Part shown: piece by piece, positions 8,099 through 13,929 of the stretch
Layout of the letters: every line of letters begins with the position of its first letter
Position numbering within the stretch: the stretch's first letter is position 1
Assembly: GCF_000313135.1 (NCBI RefSeq)
Contig: NW_004457365.1
Location: forward strand, 1-13,929
DNA: 13,929 bases
Direction of reading: 5' to 3'
Origin: Acanthamoeba castellanii str. Neff
Lineage: Eukaryota; Discosea; Longamoebia; Acanthamoebidae
The notes under the pieces: generated by a model
What the model saw: the letters and a program-made list of their open reading frames with translations, nothing else
The model's database searches: none
Told to the model about the DNA's origin: nothing
Translations under genes and position numbers: made by a program

Positions 8099-8171
8099 GC
8101 CGTCCTAGCTCAGTCGGTAGAGCGCAAGACTCTTAATCTTGTGGTCGTGGGTTCGAGCCCCACGGTCGGCT
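8099..8171 (+). tRNA. tRNA-Lys (CTT)
   Basis: A 73-nt cloverleaf with D arm GCTC/GAGC, anticodon stem CAAGA/TCTTG with loop CTCTTAA (anticodon CTT at 8132-8134), five-base variable loop, T arm GTGGG/CCCAC with TTCGAGC, and acceptor GCCGTCC pairing with GGTCGGC. There is one U-U mismatch at acceptor pair 5:68. Box A (TAGCTCAGTCGG) and box B (GGTTCGAGCC) are intact. No intron is present. CCA is not encoded, as expected in eukaryotes. Confidence 0.93.
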
Positions 8172-8177
8172 ATCTCC

Positions 8178-8183
8178 TTTTTT
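8178..8183 (+). terminator. Pol III terminator of tRNA-Lys
   Basis: A run of six T, seven bases after the tRNA end, the usual RNA polymerase III stop signal. Confidence 0.75.
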
Positions 8184-8285
8184 GCTGCCAAAGCCCCCCC
8201 CCCATTTGCTGGCGCAAGCACCTGGTGGTACAAAACTTGCAGAGGGTGCGCCATTCTATTTGCCGGAGCTTCAGAGACAAGTGTC

Positions 8286-8358
8286 GGGGGTGTAGCTCAG
8301 ATGGTAGAGCGCTCGCTTAGCATGCGAGAGGTAAAGGGATCGATACCCTTCTCCTCCA
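8286..8358 (+). tRNA. tRNA-Ala (AGC)
   Basis: A 73-nt cloverleaf with D arm GCTC/GAGC, anticodon stem CTCGC/GCGAG with loop TTAGCAT (anticodon AGC at 8319-8321), T arm AAGGG/CCCTT with ATCGATA, and acceptor GGGGGTG pairing with CTCCTCC, discriminator A. The G3-U70 wobble pair, the identity element for alanyl-tRNA synthetase, is present. Pair 6:67 is a U-U mismatch. Box A and box B match consensus. Confidence 0.93.
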
Positions 8359-8364
8359 ACTCAA

Positions 8365-8380
8365 TTTTTATTGATTTTTT
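8365..8380 (+). terminator. Pol III terminators of tRNA-Ala
   Basis: Two T runs, five T at 8365-8369 and six T at 8375-8380, follow the tRNA within 25 bases. Confidence 0.7.
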
Positions 8381-8987
8381 CTACAGGCCACGGCCTTGTG
8401 ACGTCAACCATGGCTTGTTAGCCTTTGCTCTCCAGCAGGTGTGATCTGGCATACCCATGCCAGTCTCGCTATTGGAACGCAGCACGGTTCATCAGTAACC
8501 CTCTGCGTTGCACCAGGCAACATTGCCTTATGTGCGAAAATAACACTAATTCGGTCGTTGGCGTGGATGTGGCCAATGCGGCGAGAGTAATATCAAGCTG
8601 TCCCTGCCATGGCACCGTTCGTCGCCCGCATACTCACACCTCAACTGCCGGCTGCTGGTGCGTCACCTCGTTCACCCTAAAGACGCCACCAGCTCTTCGT
8701 CCTCACACTTTGCCGCAGGCTTGTTTGTCACACGGACCCATCACTGCACCACCACCACACCGGCACCGGCACCAAAGCTCATAAGCTTAACCCACATAAC
8801 ACCACATCCACAACCTACGCCGCCCGCACCTGCCACCACCATCTCCTTCTTCCACACCAGCACGACTTGCCCGACGTTCTTTAGAGACCACTACTCAACC
8901 ACCACGCTTCTCAAGACCACGATAGACGTGTAGACGAGAAAGATCGCAGAGAAAGAAGAAGTTGTAGAGAGCGAGGGAGCGAGGAGG
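8381..8987 (+). promoter_or_regulatory. Intergenic region and presumed promoter/5' UTR of first SAM-PB1 gene
   Basis: No convincing gene. A full TGACGTCA palindrome (CRE-like) lies at 8399-8406. From about 8745 the plus strand is rich in C and A (CACCACCACC-like), and the last 60 bases before the ATG at 8988 are purine-rich, which looks like a transcribed leader. No TATA box was recognised. Open frames at 8425-8784 and 8658-8933 are His/Thr/Pro-rich without domain pattern and are treated as chance. Confidence 0.4.
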
Positions 8988-10064
8988 ATGACCTTCAGGT
9001 GGCTGCGTAGCAACAACAAGGAGAAGCAGACGAGCGAGTGGAGCACGAAGGACGTACAGCGCTTCTTCCGAGAGCAGCACCTCGAGGAGGTGGCGGTGGC
9101 GGCCAAGAAGGCCAAGCTGTGCGGCAAGCAGCTCCTGCGACACGAGCCCAGCGAGGCCAAGGAGCTGGCCCAGCTCTACGCCATGCTGGGCGTCACTCGC
9201 CTCGGCCAGAAGAAGAAGCTACGGTCGGCCCTCATCCACCTTCGCCAGCAGAGCCTTTCCGAGGAGTTCGGCGTCAGCCTTACTTTTTCTTCTTATTCTT
9301 CAACTTCTTCAGCTTCTTCTTCTTCATCTTCTTCTTCACCATCTTCCTCTTCCTCCTCTGTATCCACTTCAAGCAAGACCCCCAAGGCTGACTTCTCCCT
9401 TAGCGACACCACCATCACGAAGGTGTCGTCGTCGACCTGGTCGCCGGTCGTGCCTTCGCGCCGGGTGCGCTCGGGCTCAGGCTCGAGCTTTGGCACGCCC
9501 TGCGCCTCGGGCGAGTCCACGCCGTCTTCGTACCACACGCCTCAGTCGTCGCCGCCGTCCACGCCCGTCCGCCTGCGCTCGCTGTCCGACGCCGCCGACC
9601 TGGCCCAGCGGCTCGACGACGTCACCAACCTGTCCGAGGCCTCCGCCTTTCTCCACCGAAACTCTGTCGTCACCGTCAAGGCCGCCCTGCGTCGCCGCGC
9701 GACCCATAACAAGTCGGTGGTCGCCTACGACGAGGTCGACGTGTCGCTGCTGCGGCTTGATGTGGGGAGCGGATCCCGGCAGCTGCAGTACGCGGACCTG
9801 GTCGAGGAGGTGGCGCGCGTGCATGGCTCGGTGGCCACGAAGAAGATGAAGATCCGGTACACGGACGGCGAGGGTGACGAGGTCACAATCCTCGGCGACG
9901 ACGCGCTGCGCTACGCCTTCCGCGACTGGCGACAGCGTGTGCAGGCCACCCCGCCGGGCAGGCTCGCACCGAGCTGGCGGCTCTGCCTCGACGGCGATGA
10001 CGAAGACGAGGGCCACCACCTCAGCAACTACGACGAAGACGTGCCCATCTTGCCGTGTAAATAA
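8988..10064 (+). CDS. SAM-like and PB1 domain protein, paralogue A (358 aa)
   Basis: A single-exon frame, ATG at 8988 after a purine-rich leader, TAA at 10062-10064. Residues about 17-88 (SEWSTKDVQRFF ... LGVTRLGQKKKLRSALIHL) have the Trp start and the closing Leu-Gly-x-x-Lys-Lys-Leu helix of a SAM-type domain, usually a protein-protein or self-association module. A Ser-rich tract follows (about 92-135), then Ser/Thr/Pro-rich linker. Residues about 241-334 form a PB1 domain with a clear acidic OPCA motif (RYTDGEGDEVTIL, DDALRYAF), the face that binds a basic partner PB1. The beta-1 Lys of basic-face PB1 domains is not evident, so this looks like a type I (acidic) PB1. The neighbour at 10861 has the same architecture on the same strand: a tandem duplication. 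It is probably a cytoplasmic scaffold or signalling adaptor, but no pathway can be named. Confidence 0.88.
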   Translation: MTFRWLRSNNKEKQTSEWSTKDVQRFFREQHLEEVAVAAKKAKLCGKQLLRHEPSEAKELAQLYAMLGVTRLGQKKKLRSALIHLRQQSLSEEFGVSLTFSSYSSTSSASSSSSSSSPSSSSSSVSTSSKTPKADFSLSDTTITKVSSSTWSPVVPSRRVRSGSGSSFGTPCASGESTPSSYHTPQSSPPSTPVRLRSLSDAADLAQRLDDVTNLSEASAFLHRNSVVTVKAALRRRATHNKSVVAYDEVDVSLLRLDVGSGSRQLQYADLVEEVARVHGSVATKKMKIRYTDGEGDEVTILGDDALRYAFRDWRQRVQATPPGRLAPSWRLCLDGDDEDEGHHLSNYDEDVPILPCK

Positions 10065-10065
10065 A
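10060..10065 (+). promoter_or_regulatory. Poly(A) signal of paralogue A overlapping its stop codon
   Basis: AATAAA at 10060-10065 contains the TAA stop codon (10062-10064), implying a very short 3' UTR. An A-rich stretch follows at once. Confidence 0.6.
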
Positions 10066-10860
10066 GAGAAGAAAAAAAAGACTATTGCAGCCTGTTTTGG
10101 GTCGGGGTCACACCAGCAACCGGGCACCGCGGCCACCTTAAGGTGAAAACGTCGACACATTCCCTTTAAATATTCAATTGGCGTTTACCGTGGGAGGGTG
10201 GCGGAAGTCTGAGCGAAAAGTCACTCACGCAGCTGCTGGCCACTGTAACCGGAGGTCAGCCTCATCTGGGGACTTGTTGCGCTACCACTCCGCGTGCCTT
10301 CTTCGAACACGAACAACGTTTTCGCGTGACTCCTGTCCCACTGTGCTGGCGTTGAAAACTGGAGCTTGCCACTCAGACCATTTCAAAGAGAGGAGTGGCC
10401 GGTGGCGGACAGAGGCGTTGACCACCCCCGACGAGGACGACAGGTTAACTTCCACTCTCTCCTCGAGGCAAGCTAGAACACTTTCGGCAGGCGACTCGCA
10501 CCACGAGCACAGCGCTACGCAAGAGAGAGAGACCACCCGGTGGTGGTGAACTAAAGGCCCGCGGCACCAAGAGGAAAGAACGAAAGCGACGTTGAACCGA
10601 CGGTGGGTCGGAAAGAACGAAGAAGCGCGTCACGTCGAGGTACGGAAAGGACCTCCACGCCAATTGACTCGAGCTCGCCTTTGCTGCAACCACCAACCTT
10701 TCCCTGGTGGGCCTGACCACCACGCCACATCAAACCCACACTTCTCCTCAGATCCATCACTACTCGCCGCTCCGCCCCCCCCCCTCTCAAATCTCTTTCT
10801 TTTCTTCATCTTTACATCTCGATCGAGTAGAGAGAGAGGAGTTTGAGAAGAGAGACAGAG
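10066..10860 (+). promoter_or_regulatory. Intergenic region and presumed promoter/5' UTR of second SAM-PB1 gene
   Basis: No gene is supported here. The word GAAAGAACGAA occurs at about 10574 and again near 10612, and recurs inside the downstream gene. A run of ten C lies near 10777, followed by a pyrimidine-rich stretch (CTCTTTCTTTTCTTC) and a purine-rich leader (AGAGAGAGAGG) directly before the ATG at 10861, the same leader style as paralogue A. Confidence 0.4.
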
Positions 10861-12471
10861 ATGAGCATCAACGAGCTCTTCTCCGCGACGTTCAACTCGC
10901 TCCGCCGAGCCAGATCTGCCGCCGCGACGGGAAGAAAGGCGGAACGAGCTCTTCTTGCTCATCATCATGAAGAAGTGGCGGCCGAGTGGCCCGCCGTGAG
11001 CGAGTGGACGCGCAAGCAGGTGCGGGCCTACTTCAAGCGGCAGCTGCAGCTGGACGAGTACGTCGGGGCGCTGCGTCGGGCCAAGGTCGACGGCGCGCGG
11101 CTCGTCGCCCTCCACCACGCCAACGCGCTCTACACCACCCTGGGCGTCACCAAGATCGGACACAAGAAGAAGCTCATGGTCGCCCTGCGCGGCCTTCTTC
11201 AAGCCCAAGCCGACGCATCGTCGTGGCCTGCCGTCGACGCCGCCGCCGCCGATGGCGACCACCAACGACCGTGCGGCGATGGCGGCGGCGGTGGCAATGC
11301 AGGCCTCCGGGTCAGGCGAGCGACGATGGCGGCGGCTGACGACCAACACGACCACCACCACCACAACAACCGCGGAAAGAACGAAAACGACGAGGTGGTC
11401 GTTGCGGGAGCGGCAAAGGACGAAAGAACGAAAGCGACGACGACGACGACAGTGGTGGTGCCGCCGCCGCTGGATTGGGCCAAGCTCCAGCGCTCGCGGT
11501 CGTCGCCGGTCGACGACGCCGTCTCGGTGGTCTCCTCGTCCGAGTCGGCGGACTCGCCCAGGAGTCAGCACTCGCCGCGCCCGGCCACCACCCGGTCCGC
11601 CGGGCGGTCGCCGCGCCCGCACCTCGCGGCCCACCCCATCGTGCGCACCGGGTCGCGCGTCCACATCAACATCCGCGACCTGGCCCTGCCGCCGACCTTT
11701 GGAAGCGCGGTGGTCCCGGCCGTGTCGACCATGTCGCACGACACGGCGTCGACGTCGACGAATGCGGCCTGGTCTGTGCCGGTGTCGCCGGCCGGCTCAC
11801 ACGTTTTTGGCGCCATCACGCCTTCATCGTCGTCTTCGTCGTCGCCACCGCCGTCGGCCAACATTCAGCATCTTCATCTTCATCGACAATCGGCGGCGCC
11901 GACGTGCACGACGCTGGCCTACTCGCGCGCATTCGGCGGGGTGGCGGTCAAGTGCGTGTACGGCGACGACGTCAGCATGCTCCGCTTCCACTTTGCCGGC
12001 GTCTGCACGGAGAGCGGCGACGACAGCGACAGCGAAAGCGATAGCGAAAGCGAAAGCGACAGTGATAGCGATAGCGACGACGACGAGCAGAAGGAGGAAG
12101 CGGACAAGCTCCACTTCGTCGAGCTGCGCGATACCATCCGGACCGCGTACGGGCGCAACCTGCGAGTCAAGTACAGCGACCGGGACGGGGACACGATCAA
12201 CATTGACAGCGACGCGTCGCTCAACTACGCCTTCAACGACTGGCGAGGCCAGATCGGCCTCGTCGATCACCACCATCAGAAGGCCACGACGAGCTGGCGG
12301 CTGCATCTGCACGACTTTGACGATGATCATCATCACGGCCATCACGGGTCGTCGCTTTCTTCAGCCTCTTCGCTTTCCTCGCCTTCGTCTTCGTCTTCTC
12401 TCTTCCTCGCCTCCTCGACTGTCCATGACACCGTCGTGGAGACACAGACCAGAAGCAAATTGTATAAATAA
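10861..12471 (+). CDS. SAM-like and PB1 domain protein, paralogue B (536 aa)
   Basis: The ATG at 10861 (MSINELFSATFNSLRR) is chosen because the frame upstream opens only at a TTG; TAA is at 12469-12471. A basic Ala/Arg-rich N-terminus leads to a SAM-like domain at about residues 46-115 (VSEWTRKQVRAYF ... LGVTKIGHKKKLMVALRGL), clearly related to paralogue A (LGVTRLGQKKKL). A long Ala/Gly/Thr/Ser-rich linker follows. A PB1 domain spans about 358-480: beta-1 VAVKCVYGDDVSMLRF with a Lys in the basic-face position, an inserted Ser/Asp/Glu tract of about 30 residues (386-414), then an OPCA motif KYSDRDGDTINIDSDASL. Having both faces suggests a type I/II PB1. The C-terminus is Asp/His- and Ser-rich. 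It is single exon, about 800 bp downstream of paralogue A and only 82 bp upstream of the next gene. Function beyond scaffolding is not visible. Confidence 0.88.
   Translation: MSINELFSATFNSLRRARSAAATGRKAERALLAHHHEEVAAEWPAVSEWTRKQVRAYFKRQLQLDEYVGALRRAKVDGARLVALHHANALYTTLGVTKIGHKKKLMVALRGLLQAQADASSWPAVDAAAADGDHQRPCGDGGGGGNAGLRVRRATMAAADDQHDHHHHNNRGKNENDEVVVAGAAKDERTKATTTTTVVVPPPLDWAKLQRSRSSPVDDAVSVVSSSESADSPRSQHSPRPATTRSAGRSPRPHLAAHPIVRTGSRVHINIRDLALPPTFGSAVVPAVSTMSHDTASTSTNAAWSVPVSPAGSHVFGAITPSSSSSSSPPPSANIQHLHLHRQSAAPTCTTLAYSRAFGGVAVKCVYGDDVSMLRFHFAGVCTESGDDSDSESDSESESDSDSDSDDDEQKEEADKLHFVELRDTIRTAYGRNLRVKYSDRDGDTINIDSDASLNYAFNDWRGQIGLVDHHHQKATTSWRLHLHDFDDDHHHGHHGSSLSSASSLSSPSSSSSLFLASSTVHDTVVETQTRSKLYK
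12016..12090 (+). repeat. GACAGC/GAAAGC hexamer repeats inside paralogue B
   Basis: Imperfect hexamers (GACAGC, GAAAGC, GATAGC) encode alternating Ser-Asp and Ser-Glu dipeptides within the PB1 domain, between the second strand and the first helix. Confidence 0.75.
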
Positions 12472-12537
12472 CTCGCAGAATGCACACTTGTAAATTTCTT
12501 TTCCATTTTCCTTTTCTGGTTCCTAGTAAAAACTAAA

Positions 12538-12543
12538 AATAAA
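12538..12543 (+). promoter_or_regulatory. Candidate poly(A) signal of paralogue B
   Basis: AATAAA lies 67 bases after the stop codon and only 11 bases before the next ATG (12554). If it is used here, the 3' end of this transcript overlaps the leader of the downstream gene. Confidence 0.5.
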
Positions 12544-12553
12544 ACATCAAAAA

Positions 12554-13108
12554 ATGGAGGACATGGACCAGAGGCAGAAGGACGAGGTGGCGGCGAGGCG
12601 GGGGCAGCTCACTTTGGCGGGCATGAACCAGTTTTATGTCGACTGCGCACGTGAGGAGTGGAAGTTCGACACCTTGTGCGACCTCTTCAACATCATCAAC
12701 CTCACCCAGGCCATCGTCTTCTGCAATACCGCCGACAAGGCCACCTGGCTCGCCGCCAAGCTGGCCAGCGACGGCTTCTCGCTCGCTGCCGTCCACGGGC
12801 TGACCGATGCCACCGACGCCCGCGCCGCGCTGACCGACTTCAGGGTCGCCGTCGTCCGTGTGCTCGTCGTCACCGACGGCGTCCTCAACAACAGCGGTCT
12901 GCTCCCATACGCGTGGCTCAGCGTCAACTACGACCTGCCCGCCAGCCTGGACGACTACATGACGCGGGTCGGCCGCTCGGGCAGGTTTGGGCGCAGGGGC
13001 GTGGCCATCAACCTTGTCACGGAGGAGACTGCCGCCCAGGTGCGCCAGCTTGAGGAGTACTACAACACGGCCATCGCGGCCCTACCCGACGACCTCTCAT
13101 TCCTGTAA
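12554..13108 (+). CDS. eIF4A-like protein consisting of only the second RecA (helicase C) domain, 184 aa
   Basis: ATG at 12554, TAA at 13106-13108, no intron. The protein aligns by eye to the C-terminal half of eIF4A/eIF4A3: QLTLAGMNQFYV, REEWKFDTLCDLF, motif IV AIVFCNT (about residues 53-59), SVNYDLP, and motif VI region RVGRSGRFGRRGVAINLV (about 138-155). Full eIF4A proteins are about 400 residues and need an N-terminal RecA domain with Q motif, Walker A and DEAD box; none is present and there is no room upstream (82 bp to the previous stop). Motif V, normally ending Ala-Arg-Gly-x-Asp, reads TDGVLNNSGLLPY, and the His that opens motif VI is Thr. ATPase and helicase activity are therefore not expected. 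It may be a decayed retrocopy, or a retained domain that binds eIF4A partners such as eIF4G-like proteins. The frame is intact, which favours retention or a recent origin. Confidence 0.85.
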   Translation: MEDMDQRQKDEVAARRGQLTLAGMNQFYVDCAREEWKFDTLCDLFNIINLTQAIVFCNTADKATWLAAKLASDGFSLAAVHGLTDATDARAALTDFRVAVVRVLVVTDGVLNNSGLLPYAWLSVNYDLPASLDDYMTRVGRSGRFGRRGVAINLVTEETAAQVRQLEEYYNTAIAALPDDLSFL

Positions 13109-13181
13109 AACTCTTTGAACTTGGTACCTTACACAGCGAGATGTTCAACAAATGATAAATAGTACTTATTTGATTCCTTTC

Positions 13182-13187
13182 TTTATT
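13182..13187 (-). promoter_or_regulatory. Poly(A) signal of the PARP gene
   Basis: AATAAA on the minus strand, 34 bases after the PARP stop codon (13223-13221). The PARP transcript and the eIF4A-like gene (stop 13108) converge within about 110 bp. Confidence 0.65.
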
Positions 13188-13220
13188 TGAAAAGAAAACA
13201 CGGGCTTGCCGTGAGAGGCC

Positions 13221-13929
13221 TCAGTTGCGGTTGGGGTCCTGATCGCTCACCTGGAGGAGGTATCGCACGCGCACCTGCGAGGCATCGTACACGATGTACC
13301 TGTAACACATTTTGTAATAGAGTTGTTTCATGTTAGCCCGCATTTACACGAATAAATAAATAAATAAAAAAACAAACAAATAAATAGATAAGAAGAACAA
13401 TAAATAACCACAAAAGGCATAAAGGGGGGCGTACTCGTTGTGCTGGAGGCGGTAGTAGTTGTAGTGGTTGTACTGCTCCTTGGGGTCGACGGGGTAGGTG
13501 ATGACCTGGCCCATGGGGATGCCCACGCCACTGGGCAGCACGATCGATTTGCTGAAGTCCGGCCCGCGCTGGCCGATGCCCTTCGTCGAGTGGGTGCCCT
13601 CGGGCGCCTTCTCCATGTAGGCCGCCTCCTTGATGGCGTTCATGTCGCCCAGCGCCACCTCGCACAGAAGCATGAACCCAGTCTGTGTGTCGTGTCGTGT
13701 CGTGTCGTGTCGTGTCGTGTCGTGTAGTGTCGTGTGCAGTTAGTTAGTACATTGTCGGACCGCACGACACGCACCGCACACAACCCGACACGAACCTGCT
13801 TTTGCTTCTTGCCGGGCCGGTGGTGGTAGCTGTAGTCGTCGCCCATGCGGCAGTAGTTGAAGCTCTTCTGGAACATGTCGGCAAAGTAGACGCCCTTGCC
13901 GAAGGCGTAGCCGCTCACGGGCGCCTCGG
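13221..13929 (-). CDS. Poly(ADP-ribose) polymerase, PARP1/2-like catalytic domain, 3' three exons
   Basis: Coding segments on the minus strand are 13929-13796 (continuing beyond the window), 13682-13435 and 13299-13221 (TGA). Introns are 13795-13683 (CAG|GTTCGT ... CACAG, phase 0) and 13434-13300 (GA|GTACGC ... TACAG, phase 2). The first segment has [21 protein letters not shown], the NAD-binding loop with the catalytic Tyr. The second has [13 protein letters not shown], then [10 protein letters not shown] and [12 protein letters not shown]; the last joins to [17 protein letters not shown], with the catalytic Glu of poly-ADP-ribosylating enzymes. The conserved His lies upstream, off the edge. 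The C-terminus DQDPNRN is short and polar. The Tyr and Glu suggest an active polymer-forming enzyme, usually nuclear and activated by DNA breaks or by other regulatory domains; those N-terminal domains are outside the window, so the subfamily is open. Confidence 0.9.
13691..13735 (+). repeat. CGTGT pentanucleotide microsatellite in a PARP intron
   Basis: Nine consecutive 5-bp units, eight CGTGT and one AGTGT. It starts eight bases from the 3' splice site of the 113-nt intron (13795-13683), where it replaces a normal polypyrimidine tract (sense strand reads ACACG repeats). The rest of the intron holds degenerate ACACG words. Confidence 0.85.

Noticed and set aside
7834..8444. Frames of about 100 codons spanning the tRNA genes
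   Set aside because: They read through structured tRNAs and show no protein pattern.
10178..10549. 123-codon plus-strand frame in the intergenic region
   Set aside because: It starts at TTG, has no recognisable motif, and lies in probable promoter DNA.
10630..11739. 369-codon Arg/Gly-rich minus-strand frame
   Set aside because: It is opposite paralogue B in GC-rich DNA and has low-complexity composition and no domain; the plus strand shows SAM and PB1 motifs.
11252..12493. 413-codon Arg-rich plus-strand frame overlapping paralogue B
   Set aside because: It is an out-of-frame shadow made of Arg/Thr/Ser from GC-rich codons, with no domain pattern.
1..13929. CRISPR array, bacterial operon or phage features
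   Set aside because: No direct-repeat/spacer structure or ribosome binding sites; introns, poly(A) signals and Pol III tRNAs show a eukaryotic nuclear sequence.

Overview
The window looks like nuclear DNA of a unicellular eukaryote with GC-rich, CpG-rich genes, short spliceosomal introns, AATAAA poly(A) signals and interspersed nuclear tRNA genes. An amoebozoan such as Acanthamoeba would fit, but the species is an inference from style and was not proven.

The window has two parts. Positions 1 to about 7825 are a CpG-poor island of decaying mobile-element genes. Its oldest layer is a minus-strand gene of the DUF7869 type, whose ATG is at 4830 and whose 3' end runs off the left edge. It was hit twice. 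A TTAA-flanked element (1676-4784, 76-bp terminal inverted repeats, Kolobok-like transposase plus a separate SAP/C2H2-finger gene) is inserted at codon 15. A piggyBac-like element (4932-7820, CCCTTTG termini, flanked by ATAT) is inserted about 100 bp upstream of the ATG. All the coding parts share one mode of decay: nearly all in-frame stops read are TGA, and in the piggyBac-like transposase two aspartates expected to be catalytic are now Asn, in each case at a position that would have been a CpG. This fits deamination of methylated CpG.

Positions 7825-13929 are an ordinary gene neighbourhood: tRNA-Lys(CTT), tRNA-Ala(AGC), two tandem paralogues with an N-terminal SAM-like domain and a C-terminal PB1 domain (8988-10064 and 10861-12471), a short protein that is only the second RecA domain of an eIF4A-like helicase (12554-13108), and, convergent on the minus strand, the 3' part of a PARP1/2-like poly(ADP-ribose) polymerase with two introns (13221 to beyond the right edge).

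The most notable points are the exact codon-level reconstruction of the TTAA insertion, the CpG-directed inactivation of both transposases, the possible PB1 partner pair, and the solitary eIF4A-like RecA2 domain. No functional link between the transposon island and the host genes is visible.
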